Origin: Hyaloscypha bicolor E
Lineage: Eukaryota > Ascomycota > Leotiomycetes > Helotiales > Hyaloscyphaceae
DNA length: 64,000 nt
Assembly (NCBI RefSeq): GCF_002865645.1
Contig: NW_020194563.1
Span: 206,152 to 270,151 of the forward strand
Reading direction: 5' to 3'
Program-made: the position numbers and the translations under genes
Part shown: positions 8,983 to 20,638 of the stretch, piece after piece
Numbering within the stretch: position 1 is the stretch's first letter
Layout of the letters: every line of letters begins with the position of its first letter
Notes under the pieces: model-generated
The model's database searches: none
Told to the model about the DNA's origin: nothing
The model's input: the letters and a program-made list of their open reading frames with translations, nothing else

Positions 8983-11900
8983 TCAGATTGTCAGTGTCCC
9001 ATCGAGGTGCAAAATCCGACTACTGGTCCCCACATATATGTAATACTTGCCACTCTGCAGCTTCCATTGCTGCACTACCACATCCCACACACTCAAATCC
9101 CTTCTCGTCAAATCAAAGCTCACTGTGGCTGTATGCCCAGCCTGAATATGGACTTTGCTAAAGCCCCGCAACTGCCTGATCGGGCCCCCGGGGATTCCCA
9201 CGTAAAGTTGCGCGACTTCCGCACCGTCTACGGCACCGGTGTTTTTCACATCAGCGGTGACCGTCGTAATGACATCCCAGAGATCCTCTGCGCCACCTTC
9301 TCTAATCAAACCCGTAGGATAGGTGTTGCGAGAGACACCGCTACGTGCCAGTATTCTTAGGTTTAAGTAGCCAAACGTGGTGTAGGAGAGTCCGAAACCG
9401 AATTCGTAGCGTGGCGTGATATTCTGGGCATCAAATGCACGATAGTCGATGTAGATACCTTCGGTGAAGTCATCTTGTGGGAACAGGGTGTAAGGGGCTG
9501 CAGGGAGAGCAGGGCTGAGAAGGGCGCCGAAAGCGCTCTCATTCATTGGAACACTGTAAGGCAGTTTTCCGGAGGGAGAGAAGTCGCCATAGAGGAGAGA
9601 AACGAGGGCGCGGCCCGAATCTTGGCCTGTTGTTTCGATAAGAGTTAGTACGACTCTGAGATTTTCGACGGTTTGTGGAGAGGTGGGAATGCATGCCCAA
9701 CTAACCTGGCAGGTGAGCAAAGATAACAGCTGTAACGTTAGGGTGGTCAATGAATTGGTCAACCAATCTGACACCTGCGTTGTGGATAACCACAATGGTG
9801 TTGCTGCATTGGTCTGCAATCTAGACGACTTTTAGCAATTGCAGCGCGAGTCTTGGCCGTTGTACGGACATTGTTTACCAACGCATCTGAGAAGTCGTCA
9901 TGGAGCCCAACACGGTCAAAACCCTCAGACGCAAATGCGTTGATGAATACGAGACAGGCGTCTGATGCTCCGTCTACATTGGCTGTGGCGTTGACATTGA
10001 TAAAGTCCCAGAGAATAGTAGTATCAGCTTGGTACGCCTTTTCTTGCAACGCATCGAATGGAGCACTGATATAAGCAGGACTATTCGCACCAGATCCACC
10101 TCCACTAATTATGGTGCCATTGATAGCGATCTGAGAGATCGGTATAATTTGAGGAGTCCCAAGAAAACCAGGAATTGCCTCGTTGACGTTCCCGCTCTCA
10201 AACCCCAGTACCCATGAACCAAATCCGGCGGCGGGGTCGTTCTGGTCAGGAGCTTTAGCGTCATAACCAAAGAGTGAGAGAAGCTTTGGTGATTTTAAAG
10301 GAAGGGCGTTGTTGACGTTTTTGACGAGAACATGTCCCTCGATAGCAGCGTCGAGGATGACTTGCTTTGAGGATGGATTCCTGGCATTCACGGCTTTATG
10401 CGAAGCAAGGACATCAACGGGCATGCCGATGCCAGGAGTTGGGTAACCATTGTCTTGACCCATTTGATACCAAGAGGCGATAATTCTAGGAAATTACCGT
10501 CAGCGGGATGAACGATATTTTGAGTGGTTGAAAATACCTAGTGGCCATATCATTTAACCTTGACATAGGAACAGAACCATTCCGAATAGCGGTAGTGAGA
10601 TTCGAACCCCAGAAGCCTTCACTATCTTGGAAAATAGTTAGTGTCTATTTCTTTGAATAACTTCTCAGAACATACCCGGCATAGCCATATCTAAACCAGC
10701 AAGTGCACTACTAACACCGGAATGCTGAGCAAACCAATCGGAGACAACGAAGCCATTGAAGCCAAGCTCAGTCTTCAGTAGACCATTCAGAGTCTTGCTA
10801 TTAGCACAGCCATGTGAGTTGTTCAGCCTATTATATGAGCACATTATGTTACCGGTGCCTGCGTGCACAGCATCTTGGGGACAAATCAGCATTGCTATGT
10901 GACTTCGGATACGGAGACAATATACCTTGGAAAGGCCAAAGATAGAGCTCGTGCATAGATTTATCGTCAATATTTGCTGAAATTGATTCAACATACTGAC
11001 CCGCAACGTTAGTGATTGGGTTTCTGTTTGTCTCCTGCTCGTTTCCGATGAAGTGCTATGATTAAACCATCAGTAGATAGTCGGTTTTAGAAAGCAAATA
11101 CAATGGAGAGATACCTTTGTACTAGTTATTACTCCGTTCTCCTGTATGCCACGCACAGTCTCGAACACGAGAGAACCACTGAGATAGGGATCGTTTGAAA
11201 ATCCTATAGAAATTCATTAATGTCAGATCCGGATAGCGAACAATTGATTGGGCAGCCTACCTTCCCAGTTACGTCCACCTTGACTAACACGCCCAAGTGG
11301 CCCGACAACTAGTGTGGTTAGCGAAGTTTGGAAGCATATGAAGAGATAAATGGTACCCGGCCCAAGAACGATATTAACCCCTTTAGAGCGGAATTCGCCA
11401 CCCATAGCTAGAGCTCGTTTGTACGCAAGATCTTTGTTCCAGCTGTGCCATTGGATCAGAATCCATGCGCAGGTATTCTGGTTAACACTTGGGATTCTCA
11501 CCTTGCACCGACATGAAGACCGCTGGGATACCCGTTAACAAAATCAGTAGCTCTGACACCGTTACCAGCATCTTGTAGGCAGAGCCCCGGGAATCCTAAG
11601 CGTTCAATAGCCGGAATATTTCCTGAGCAGCCATTGGTTTTACTGCTGATTCCAAAGGTGAGATTCGACTATGATTTTTTTTTTTTTAGCTTTCATTCCT
11701 CGCTGATATTAATATAGTTTCGTACCTTCTCATCCAAAGTCATCTGCGCTACCATAGCTTCAGCCTTCTTGTATGCCTCGGACCAGTTGCCGGTTCCAGT
11801 TCCGATAGCTGTTGGAAAATTCAATGAGTATTGGCAACTTTTAATAAAGGCAGGTAAAAGTGTGGGCTTACGACTTGGGTACACAGGAGGGGATTGGCCG

Positions 11901-11998
11901 TAGAAAAACGTATCACTTGTGATATTCTGCGTATTGGAGACACCAACAAGTGCAACCAAGGCTGTCGTGGCCAAGGATAGTATCCGGATTGAAAACAT
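8983..11998 (-). CDS. Secreted GH3 beta-glucosidase, 12 exons
   Basis: Hand-spliced model: 11998-11872, 11808-11726, 11668-11502, 11442-11357, 11308-11261, 11203-11115, 11055-10926, 10873-10676, 10625-10538, 10485-9866, 9813-9706, 9626-8983. This gives 795 residues in one frame. Introns are 48-79 bases; two end in AAG. The signal peptide is [22 protein letters not shown]3 N-terminal barrel motifs are [49 protein letters not shown] and [10 protein letters not shown]. The nucleophile Asp lies in [13 protein letters not shown]. The C-terminal alpha/beta sandwich ([21 protein letters not shown]) and a fibronectin-III-like domain ([23 protein letters not shown]) follow. It releases glucose from cellobiose and other beta-glucosides outside the cell. 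Exon 10/11 splicing is the least certain junction. Confidence 0.94.
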
Positions 11999-13614
11999 GA
12001 TGAGTAAACGAAATCAAGGTCTCGGGGGGATTGGTCGAGCAAGCCTGAGATGGAACAAAGAGGGGGATTTCTCCTTTTTGTATCTTTGCAGAGATCTATC
12101 TTTTCTCCACATAGCCCACAAAAGTGCACATGGTGGCGAGGTCCATATGTTTAGCTATGGCTTAATTGGATGTGATATTTTGGTGAAATACCAGCTGCGA
12201 AGATTCCGTATTCCCTCAGAAACTCGTTAAAAGTTTTAAGTGTAGTGGGGCTTTTCTTGCAAAACAATTCCGCGTGTGTGGACGGGTAGAGGATCTTTCT
12301 GTGCAGCCAACATCGAGATGGTCTTCGGGTAAACTTCGTGAATTGAAAAGTGGTTCTTGGGGTAGAAAGCTGGTTATTCGCAGGAGGTTCCGCGAGAACG
12401 AGGGGAAGTGGGGAACCTTGGACCTGTTGTTCCCAACAAGTCGGCCCGATAAGTCCACCTTTATTTGCCACTCTCTGGAGGATAATCTACCGGTATTCAA
12501 GTGACAGAATCTAAAATTCTAATACCTATATTACAGCGGCTTGTGCGATGAACATTTCATCTCGCCGTTTTCCTGGAACATAACCCCCTGAGCCCTGTTT
12601 CTCCAAGGGTAGGCAGACCAAGCACCTCCCAAGGACTTGCTTTATTCCATCTTTGAAGTTAAGTACTCGTTAGTGCTCATTGGCATTTTATTACCTTTGT
12701 ACAGAGAGACATGCCGACCCTACATTGCAGATACGAAGTACTTTGTACCTGGAAGGTATCGAGTTGGTGGTGTTTACCCCTTGGTGGATTTTCAATTGGC
12801 CGAGAATTCTGCCGTTTCCGTTAAGAATTTGGCATTTTATTTTGAATCACAGACTTGCATTACTCTGAGTTCGGCAACTTGGTGCGGGGTGTGAGGGGTA
12901 ACTCCTTGCATGACATTTCGGGTTATCAAAAGTTGATTTATAAGAACTACTACACAAACCAGGTGCCAAGGCAACTGGCGCCATTATAAGTGTCTCCTGG
13001 GGCATTCGGAGGGGTGGGGGAAAGCGAAGAACACGGACCGTTTGCATTTGAGATATCAGCAGACAAGATCCGGGACCACCCTCCCTCAGCCCAGTGTTAG
13101 TTTTGGGTCTAGTAATCTCATAAAGAAGAGTACAGGAGTGGTTCCTCCCAGAAATTTCTGTTCACTATTAGTGGACTTTACCTGTTGCCGTAAATAGCAA
13201 ATTCGGTGATAAAATATTTTTTGGTGTTGAGATGAAATACACTTCTAAAAATTCATAGATCTCTGCAGCCACCCGATCACCGAAAAGAACGATTAGTCTA
13301 AACTAAATGATTATTGTCTCCTCGCAACTGCGGAGGTCGATGGGAACTAGACCAAATGGGCAATTTAATCAGATGGGCCAGTGGTTTGTGAAGGACCCAC
13401 TTCTAGGCTTAACCAACACAGCCACTATCACAAGTATATCGACCTATTAGTGAGTATCAACGCGACCTTCAATGATGATAAAAGGTTGACAAGCCGGCAA
13501 ATTCAACCAGCAGTTGGTGATTGCACCTTATCATGGTTACCACAGGAAAAGAATAATTATAAAACTAACAAACCTGGTCTGCAAGAACAATGGGTTTGAG
13601 ACTAAACGACAGAG
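11999..13614. other. Upstream intergenic region, no gene seen
   Basis: About 1.6 kb upstream of the beta-glucosidase. ORFs on both strands are short and overlap one another without domain content. It presumably contains the beta-glucosidase promoter near 12000-12250. I see no element ends or RNA genes. Confidence 0.5.
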
Positions 13615-13960
13615 CTACCCTTTGCTCTCATGCTCGCTCATATTTGTGGAGATAGATTTTGCCAATGCAATGGCCACCAAACACAGCTTGAACGCCGAAA
13701 GAAATACCGAATCTATCCTTCTCATCCCACGATTGCTGAAAGTACCCAACAGTGAAGCCTCTGCAAGCGCGAGCAAGGCTAAGGAAGTAGGAAATTTTTC
13801 CAGATCTTGCTGGGTATGAGTCCAAAGCATAGGTTGAAATGGCCACAGACGCTAGCATAACTCCAAAAACGTACATTCTCCATCCCAGGACGATGGTCGA
13901 GCAGTGGGAGATGCTTCCCTACTGCTTGGTCAACGATTGTAAGGCCGGGGATTGTGATGT
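13615..13960 (-). pseudogene. C-terminal relic of an MFS transporter
   Basis: The minus-strand frame ending at 13628 reads WRMYVFGVMLASVAISTYAL, then DSYPARSGKISYFLSLARAC and RGFTVGYFQQSW...GISFGVQAVFGG. This is the last two to three transmembrane segments of a fungal major facilitator family (typical Y-ALD-YP...FLNF-R...GF-VGYFQ...SFGIQA pattern). Upstream, frames are broken by stops within 100 bases and no further MFS motifs are found; the C-terminal end changes frame (the continuation reads FLSAFKLCLVAIALAKS in another frame). It is a truncated, decayed copy next to a transposon cluster. Family assignment rests on motif recall. Confidence 0.55.
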
Positions 13961-14177
13961 AGCAACATAATTGGTCCAGAGTCGTACCTCGCGCATAAAG
14001 ATTCCATGATGCTTTCAGATGTATCGATTTGAGAAGAAGTCGTTGAAGAAATGGTTGAAGAGTTCCCTTAGGAACACCGACGATGGGTGTCAGGTACAGA
14101 AACCCAAGGCTTTAACGTTAAAGCCATACCCACCTACTGGTTTTGAGGTTGCAAATAGAGGGAGTAAAGTAACATTA

Positions 14178-15132
14178 CGAAGATTGCGGCATAAAGTGAC
14201 GGAATTACAGGGCCTTTGTACCGCAAGTCCACTTTCAGGCCACTTTCTACAACTCACCCACTTTCTACCACACTCACCCACTAAAGCCCCCTATATCTCT
14301 AGGCTACTCTCCTGTAAGCACGCTATAAACTATAAACAATGGTGCCACACCTTTAGAAGCATATCCCCTGTACTTACAGGGGCAGAGTCGCTAAAAGGTC
14401 TTATAATAGCTCTCTCATAGCGTCCGAGCGCTATAGTTGCTCCGCCAGCAGCACCATAACCCTTGATGAACTTCCACCACCTCGTAATTGTCTCAGAGCC
14501 CTTGTTTTAAGGGTTCAGGCTAGGGTGGTGGAACTGTAACATTACGCGTAATATTGTAATCTACTTTATCTTTACGTATCGTAATCTACTTTTTTCGTTA
14601 CAGCACGTGCCCTCTTTTAGGGGGTGATTTAGTGCCTTCCAGGCCTCAAAATCGGGTTTTCTGAGCCCGGACTTGGGACGTGGATCTCCGGAGAGCTTTT
14701 AGGCCTTTTCGGGCCTAGCTCTCCACTTTTCTTTACTAAAACGGGTTAGTGCGTCACATGACTGTATTGTAAGGTGCAATTTACTCTCCACGTTACACTC
14801 TGGTGGTAACGATAATTTACTTTTTAATTACTGTAAAGTAGCCACCCTAGTTCAGGCCTAGAGTTACAAGGCTTATAGCGGGCGCAGTACCTTAAGCCAC
14901 ACCCTGGAGTCTGCTAAGACCCTTACGCGAGCGTAAATGCCCTGTACTCGTACTCCAGGGTAATAGTTCCAAAGCCACCACAGAGCCGCTTAACTTAAGC
15001 AGGTAATAATTCACGAAATCCACAATTCTCATTGGACAATTTCCCTGGTTTCGAAGGATTTGCTAGAAGGCTTGGTGGTATCTATTACCCCGAGTACCAT
15101 CGTAATCCCGTCACTTTATGCCGCAATCTTCG
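14178..15132. mobile_element. TIR DNA element (non-autonomous), TA-flanked, carrying a nested MITE
   Basis: Terminal inverted repeats TTACGAAGATTGCGGCATAA... at 14175-14208 and the complement at 15102-15135 match over about 28 bases (through AAGTGACGG) plus ATTAC after one mismatch. If the outer TA is the duplicated target, as in Tc1/mariner-type elements, the element is 955 bases, or about 618 without the nested insertion and its duplication. No transposase ORF is present. The interior holds self-complementary stretches such as GAGCCCTTGTTTTAAGGGTTC. Confidence 0.72.
14521..14849. mobile_element. hAT-type MITE with perfect 8-base target duplication GTTCAGGC
   Basis: The 329-base element begins TAGGGTGG and ends CCACCCTA. 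It is flanked by GTTCAGGC at 14513-14520 and 14850-14857. An 8-base duplication and a TAGGG-type TIR are diagnostic of hAT elements. No ORF of note. It sits inside the larger TIR element 14178-15132, so it is younger than that element. Confidence 0.85.
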
Positions 15133-15135
15133 TAA

Positions 15136-16326
15136 CGCCAATAGACCACATGGAACTTAACATCCTGCGATTTCACTGCTTGGTAGTACAAGTAAATTAT
15201 AGGTGCAGATTGAATTCTTACTGATAATTAAGGTTGGAATCATGATGGGATCATGGGCCTGATGAAAACGGACCACAAGCGAAGGCAGGCTGTGCTGAGG
15301 GGAGGAAGTAACTTCGTAACCATCATGCACCCAAATTTTCCAGAACGCAGGTACTCGGGATAATCTGCCACATCTTTAAGGCTAATCCGCTTGGGCTATG
15401 TCACGTCTGTACCACAATTTATGGGCGTAGAGAACAATAATAAGAACGAGATCAAAGCAGCAGATGGCGAAACAAGCCAGTACACAGCTCTCCATGATCC
15501 AGTGCCATTGATAAATAAATTGCCAAATATCAGTCCCCAGCTGAAAAGGATCCCCGCCAGTACTGTCAAGCATAGAACCGGTGCTTGAACGCAGATGCAG
15601 ACGCAGGGAATCCACCAAATACCACCAATCCAGAGTAAATTGACCGTCAGCGATGTTGTCGCAGAAAATTGAACAGACACACATGCAGACCCAACACTCA
15701 CCGTATGATGACATTCAAATTTCCGACGTAATTTATCTTGCCAGGGTGCTTTACTTCACTCCTTGCGAAGAATGCAGGTTATTCCGGCACCGGAACTGAA
15801 ATCTCTCCAGAATGCTAATAAGGGACGATGAATAAAATCATATGTTTCTTCGACACGGTCAATTGAGAGGGGCCCCCAGGGTAACCTAACGGCCGCAGGA
15901 TTAATGCAGTCTTTAATATATTATTAGCACCTCAAATTTTTGGGGCTTGCTGTGGTCTTTCGGGATACATATGTGCATATCCTTGGCTGGCTTAAGCGAG
16001 CATGCATCTCCTTTCTCATCCTCTACTCCAATAGCAAGCAGCACTACAACATGTCCTGGGTTAATATCCCGCAAGTGACGGAAATGGATACTTTCATTCC
16101 CGATGTAGAGGCTGTGGTTTTTGGTGTCTGTCGTGGTGAAAAAGTGCTGAATGCTAATGTCTGCAAATAGAGGAATATGGGATTCGTAGGCCGAGTTATA
16201 ATAGTCACTGACTTACCTGCTTACATAAACTCGTTTGGGGGGAGCGCAGCAGATTTCAATGAATTAATATGCCACACGGTAACTGGCAACTAAGGCGTCG
16301 GGGAACACACGCGGAGTTCTTGAGTA
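15136..16326. other. Intergenic region, no supported gene
   Basis: About 1.2 kb. Overlapping minus-strand ORFs at 15382-15714 are hydrophobic in two frames, perhaps a decayed membrane-protein exon, but nothing is recognisable. No other structure was seen. Confidence 0.4.
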
Positions 16327-16510
16327 AAGGGGGTGGACACATCGGAGCGAACTCCTGTAAGGTGATCATATGTCGCTGTGCTGTTGCCATAGAGGCTTTT
16401 ACACCTAACAGTTTAGTAGACAGGGTGTGCACGTGCTTTCACTGTAGCAACACCCGTCTCCGACATATAGCTGCACGTACAGAAATTCGCTCCGATGTGT
16501 CCACCCCCTT
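16327..16510. mobile_element. TA-flanked MITE, 184 bases
   Basis: AAGGGGGTGGACACATCGG (left) and its complement CCGATGTGTCCACCCCCTT (right) are perfect inverted ends. Similarity continues to about 35 bases per arm (GAGCGAAxTxCTGTA) and resumes weakly around CATATGTCG. TA flanks both sides (16325-16326 and 16511-16512), as for Tc1/mariner-derived MITEs. Non-coding. Confidence 0.8.
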
Positions 16511-18590
16511 TACGACAAAGATACAAGGACAAGGGGCGAAATAGTGCTTTTGAACTTTCCACGCGGCAGCACGTTGCTCCAGACTGCGTAATTTGGTCAG
16601 GAATCAGTCTGTGACACATGCCCTCTCTAGCTAAGCGCTCTCGGCAGTCATTTTAAGTGTCACCTCCCTTCCTCATTCAGGATGTCTTCTTACAACCCCC
16701 CGCCAGCCCCTTTTGGTCCGCAGTTCTGTCACTCGTCAGTGAGAGCGTTTGCGCAAAGTTTACGGACCGTATACTTTTCTCAACCCCGGATATTCTGTGT
16801 TTTATGTGCAGCCTCAGCAACAAAGTTCGGCAATGATCGACATCACGTATGAAACCTGCCACCACAAAAGCTCCACAGGTCTTCCCAGCCCTGCTCTGCA
16901 TAAATTTCTATATTGCTTAAGCAAACCACACCCTAATATAGATCCCCCTCTAATATAATATCGTAACCGGGCTACCGAAGAGCCAAAATAGCTTCCCTCC
17001 GCACTCAAGCCCTCTTCCGCCTAGCTGTTCCAAGCAATTATTTGCTCAACCTAGCTTAGGTTTACCCTCTCTCAACTTAATCTAAAACAGCAGCAACTCA
17101 GGTCCAAAGATTTAAATAGAAATGCTCATGTCAAACTTCCGAAATGGGACTGGCTATTTTATATGGTATGATTCTAAGAAGGAGAGCAGGAGAGCAAGTT
17201 GTTTGGAAATTTCCTCGAAGTCGCATAATTCGCAATTGTACGAGAGCTGGCTGTACACTAGTCAATATAGCATTTGTGAAGACAATGTTCACCTAGAGAA
17301 AGCATGAGAACCCCAAGTCGGTTGGTTTGGGAGACTAATTGCTGTTCTGTGGTAGCACCTCAGAACTACCAAAGAGATCTTCTGTGCCTCCGCGTTTCTG
17401 TTTACAAGCTCTCTTAAGATGAGTGCTATGTATCTGTAGCTATAGCAATCCTCCACGGCTGCGAAGCTTCAAAGTTGGTTGAGAGATACGAAAAGTGTGA
17501 GGAAGTTCGCCACGTGTTTTGAATCCCTGTTACGAGCACATGATGCCATAGGATTTCAAATTATAGACTCGGAGTGCTTGAATAAGTTATACACCTTATA
17601 ATGAAACACAGATGACCAACTACTCACTGTGCGGTACCTCTTGATCCTCGCCTAGGAAGTGCTGGTTCGACCAAGGCCGAACCTTCTTTTAACCTTCTAC
17701 TCGATTCAGATGCAAATCTTCATGATTCAGTTACTCTCATGCACTGAATTTGATATAAGAATGTCACAGAAAGTGAGATATTCGTATGAAATCCTTGGAA
17801 AGAGTTGACCAACAAGCCGAGGCAGGAATAACTCGCAGGAAATAGCTGGTCCGGTCTCACTCTAGTCCGTAGGTCTTTGGAACTGGTGCAATTGAAAATA
17901 CGATACGCAACAAAAGAATTCTGGAGACCTTGGGAATCTCTATCGTCTGCGTAATGCAGATAGAGGAGAGATTGAGGTAATAGCAGTTGGCTAAGGGGAA
18001 AGCTCGGCCATTTGGAGGGCCCACACAACCTTTCTTACACTAGTTCATAATCATTACCAAAAACTGCAATGTTCGTTGCGCAACAACAATTATGAAGATT
18101 CCTTCCCAGTAGATGAATGAGGGATTAAGGTGGTAGCAGGGCCGAGGGAAAGGTTGGCTAGTTCAACGCTGCTTCAGGTATTCTTGCACTGGTTTATGAC
18201 CATTCTTATCGAAAATCAGGACGTGCGATGTGCAACAAGACTTATGGAGGCTCTGTCGAAGCAGATAAAGGAGTTTCAGAAAGTAGTAGGCAGATTAGAG
18301 AAAAAGTTGGCCAGCGCGGGCTAACTTTTAGAACTTCTTGTACCCGTGAAAAGGATAAAATTTTCTTTACGACATGCAACAAAAGCTATTTAGCTTTTCT
18401 TATAAGCATCTCCATCTTTAAGACATATCCTCTTAGCCTAGGAGGTAAAATTTATTAATTTGTGAATGAGGAATAACTCGGGGCGAGGATAGCTCAGCTC
18501 GGCTAACATGCGGTTCAGGGCCGGCCGCCCCTAGAAAAAAGGGGGGGAACTGATATTAGATCCAAAAAAAAGTCAAATAATTTGGACGCT
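16511..18590. other. Gene-free stretch
   Basis: About 2 kb with only short unrelated ORFs on both strands; none has domains, signal peptides or splice support. A CAGGGCCGGCCGCCCCTAG string at 18517-18535 resembles a hAT-type terminus, but I found no partner. No RNA genes were seen up to the tRNA-like locus. Confidence 0.4.
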
Positions 18591-18700
18591 GTGGGAATTG
18601 AACCCACGACCTTTCATAGAAAATGCTGGAGAGCATGCGAAACGAAAATCACTGGTGACTTTGTTAGGACCAACTGCGGCCACCGGACACAAGTTAAACT
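18591..18700 (-). tRNA. tRNA-like locus, possibly degenerate or a tRNA-derived relic
   Basis: Read on the minus strand there is an A-box-like TGGCCGCAGTTGG, a perfect B box GGTTCAATTCC inside a T arm (GTGGG...CCCAC), and a T8 run about 10 bases beyond the 3' end as in Pol III terminators. The distance between boxes is long enough for an intron or variable arm, and ATGCTCTCCAGCAT can form a hairpin there. However, the 5' strand needed to pair with the 3' acceptor half AGCGTCC is not present, and I cannot place an anticodon with confidence. A tRNA pseudogene or the head of a SINE-like repeat is as likely as a working tRNA. Confidence 0.4.
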
Positions 18701-18988
18701 TACTACCCCTAGACCCTGCAATTAATTAGTTTCGACGATCAAATGTAGTGTGGAGAGTGAGACGTACAAGCGCCCATTGAAATCAGTAACGATTTGCAAA
18801 TTTGTCCTTATTTCAATCTACACGAGTCAGCCAGGAGTTGGCTGAAAATTCAACCATTTGTGGCTGGTGCTGGGGCTGAGGTGCAACCGCTGTTTAGCCG
18901 AAGACCTCCAAATTTTACCAGAAGCTTACAACCGCTTCTGGTGCTTCGCCCTCAACAATTGAGCAACGGCATCAAAATGGCGGGCTAA

Positions 18989-20638
18989 ATGATGTATAAT
19001 TCAGAGCCAGACCTCGGTTACACCCGCCTACACATCACACCTTTTAGCCCCTCTCTCCTTACGACAATCCTCCCCGCCTCCATCCTCTCCAGTGCCCGCA
19101 ACATTAGCTACCACAGCCTGCAAACCTTCCCCGAGAAATCCTACGGCTACATCGACCTTCCAATGGCAGACGCAGAGAAGATAAAGAAAAAGCTTCACGG
19201 CGCGATATTGAAAGGCACAAAAGTGCGGATTGAGAAGGCGCGCCCGGAGAAGGAGGACGTGGTTGAGGAGGATGGGCCAGAGCGGGTGAAGAAGGAGGGG
19301 AAGAAGCGGAAGAGAGATCAGTTGGAAGTGCCGGGGATTGATATTGGGGAAAGACATGTGAAGAGGGGGTGGACAACACCGAGCACGGAGATAAAGGGGA
19401 ATGGAAAGGGGAATGGAAAGGGGAAGGAGAAGGAGAAGGGGAAGGTGGCGAAGAGCAAGTTTACGACGGGCCCGGAGTGCTTGTTTAAGACTGTGCTGCC
19501 GCCGAATAAAGTGGAGAATGCGAAGGGGAAACTGAAGAAGAGTAAGGACAAGAAGAAAGGGAAGGAGACGCTGGTGCATGAGTTTGAGCGGACAGTCAAG
19601 TACGCGACGTTTTTGAGGGCGCCGGGTGGGAAGAAGTCGAAGGGTGTGGTGGAGTTTGTGGAAGGGAAAGGGTGGGTTGATGAGGATGGGAATGTGGTTG
19701 AGGTTGTGAAGATGCGGAAGGGGCCTGCGGAGGTCGAATTAAAGCCTGCGGCGAAGGAGGAATTGGAGGTAGAGAGTTCGGAGGAGAGCTCAGACGAAGA
19801 AGCTGATGAGAAGGAGGCTGAATTGAAGATACCCAACGAAGTCGGGCATGAGAGCGAGGATAACACAAGTGACGACAGTTTGTTTGAGGAGGAGTTAGAT
19901 TCTAAGGCCGTGGAATCGAGCATGTCAAGCACCAAAGTCGACGAAGAAAGCAGCGAGGAAAGTTCAAGTGAGGAAAGTTCATCAGAGGAGCAATGCGATC
20001 ACGTCAAGGTAACAGCAACTTCGCAAGCTACCAAAGCAGCTTCCACATCGTCCGAGTCATCAGAAGAAGAATCAGTGGACGAGCCCGAAGAACTACAATC
20101 CGCAATTACATCCCGCCCACAGTCATCATCCGGCGCAGGCTTGAGCATCAAAATCCCAGAATCAATGACCTCCACCCCAATCGCATCCTCCGTCCACCCT
20201 CTGGAAGCTCTCTACAAACAAAACCCCGAGGAACAACCCAAAGCCGGCCCCTCATTCAGTTTCTTCGGAGACAACGACGAAGAAGACATTGCGGGAGAAA
20301 CTCATCTTCAAGTCCCACTCACCCCTTTTACACAAAAAGATTTCGAGTACCGTGGTATCCGCAGCGCAGCCCCAACTCCAGACACCGCCCATCCAAACAA
20401 GAGATTTGTGTGGCCCACGGATAATGATGACGAGGACGACGACGAAGAAGCAAGATCACCAATCCGCGAACCGAAAGGGAAACAAAAGGACACGGAGGCT
20501 GAGCCAGAGAGTGATTTCCAGAAATGGTTTTGGGAGAACAGAGGCGATGTCAATCGAGCATGGAAGAAACGAAGGAAGGTTGTTGCAAAGGAGAAGAGGC
20601 AGAGGGAGAACAGGAAAGGACAGGACCGTGCAATCTGA
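18989..20638 (+). CDS. Nucleolar RRM-type acidic protein, Nop8/NOL8-like
   Basis: Single exon, 549 residues; ATGs at 18989 and 18992 directly follow a stop in the same frame. Residues ~10-85 form an RRM-like fold: strand TRLHITPFSP, KSYGYIDLPM at the RNP1-like position, and a helix/strand with KIKKKLHGAILKGTKVRIEKARP. A Lys/Glu-rich middle follows, including a GNGKGNGKGKEKEKGK run. Long acidic Ser-Glu blocks (SSEESSSEESSSEE) come next, and the conserved C-terminus reads FQKWFWENRGDVNRAWKKRR. This layout fits fungal proteins annotated as nucleolar protein 8-like, acting in 60S ribosomal subunit assembly. The role is inferred from family resemblance; binding residues of the RRM are poorly conserved. 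Confidence 0.8.
   Translation: MMYNSEPDLGYTRLHITPFSPSLLTTILPASILSSARNISYHSLQTFPEKSYGYIDLPMADAEKIKKKLHGAILKGTKVRIEKARPEKEDVVEEDGPERVKKEGKKRKRDQLEVPGIDIGERHVKRGWTTPSTEIKGNGKGNGKGKEKEKGKVAKSKFTTGPECLFKTVLPPNKVENAKGKLKKSKDKKKGKETLVHEFERTVKYATFLRAPGGKKSKGVVEFVEGKGWVDEDGNVVEVVKMRKGPAEVELKPAAKEELEVESSEESSDEEADEKEAELKIPNEVGHESEDNTSDDSLFEEELDSKAVESSMSSTKVDEESSEESSSEESSSEEQCDHVKVTATSQATKAASTSSESSEEESVDEPEELQSAITSRPQSSSGAGLSIKIPESMTSTPIASSVHPLEALYKQNPEEQPKAGPSFSFFGDNDEEDIAGETHLQVPLTPFTQKDFEYRGIRSAAPTPDTAHPNKRFVWPTDNDDEDDDEEARSPIREPKGKQKDTEAEPESDFQKWFWENRGDVNRAWKKRRKVVAKEKRQRENRKGQDRAI

Noticed and set aside
15382..15714. Minus-strand ORF pair with hydrophobic segments, possible membrane protein
   Set aside because: Two overlapping frames are both hydrophobic, no family motif or splice structure is visible, and the flanks are element-rich. 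Not enough to call a gene.
18517..18535. CAGGGCCGGCCGCCCCTAG as a hAT terminus
   Set aside because: No matching inverted end or 8-base duplication was found nearby.
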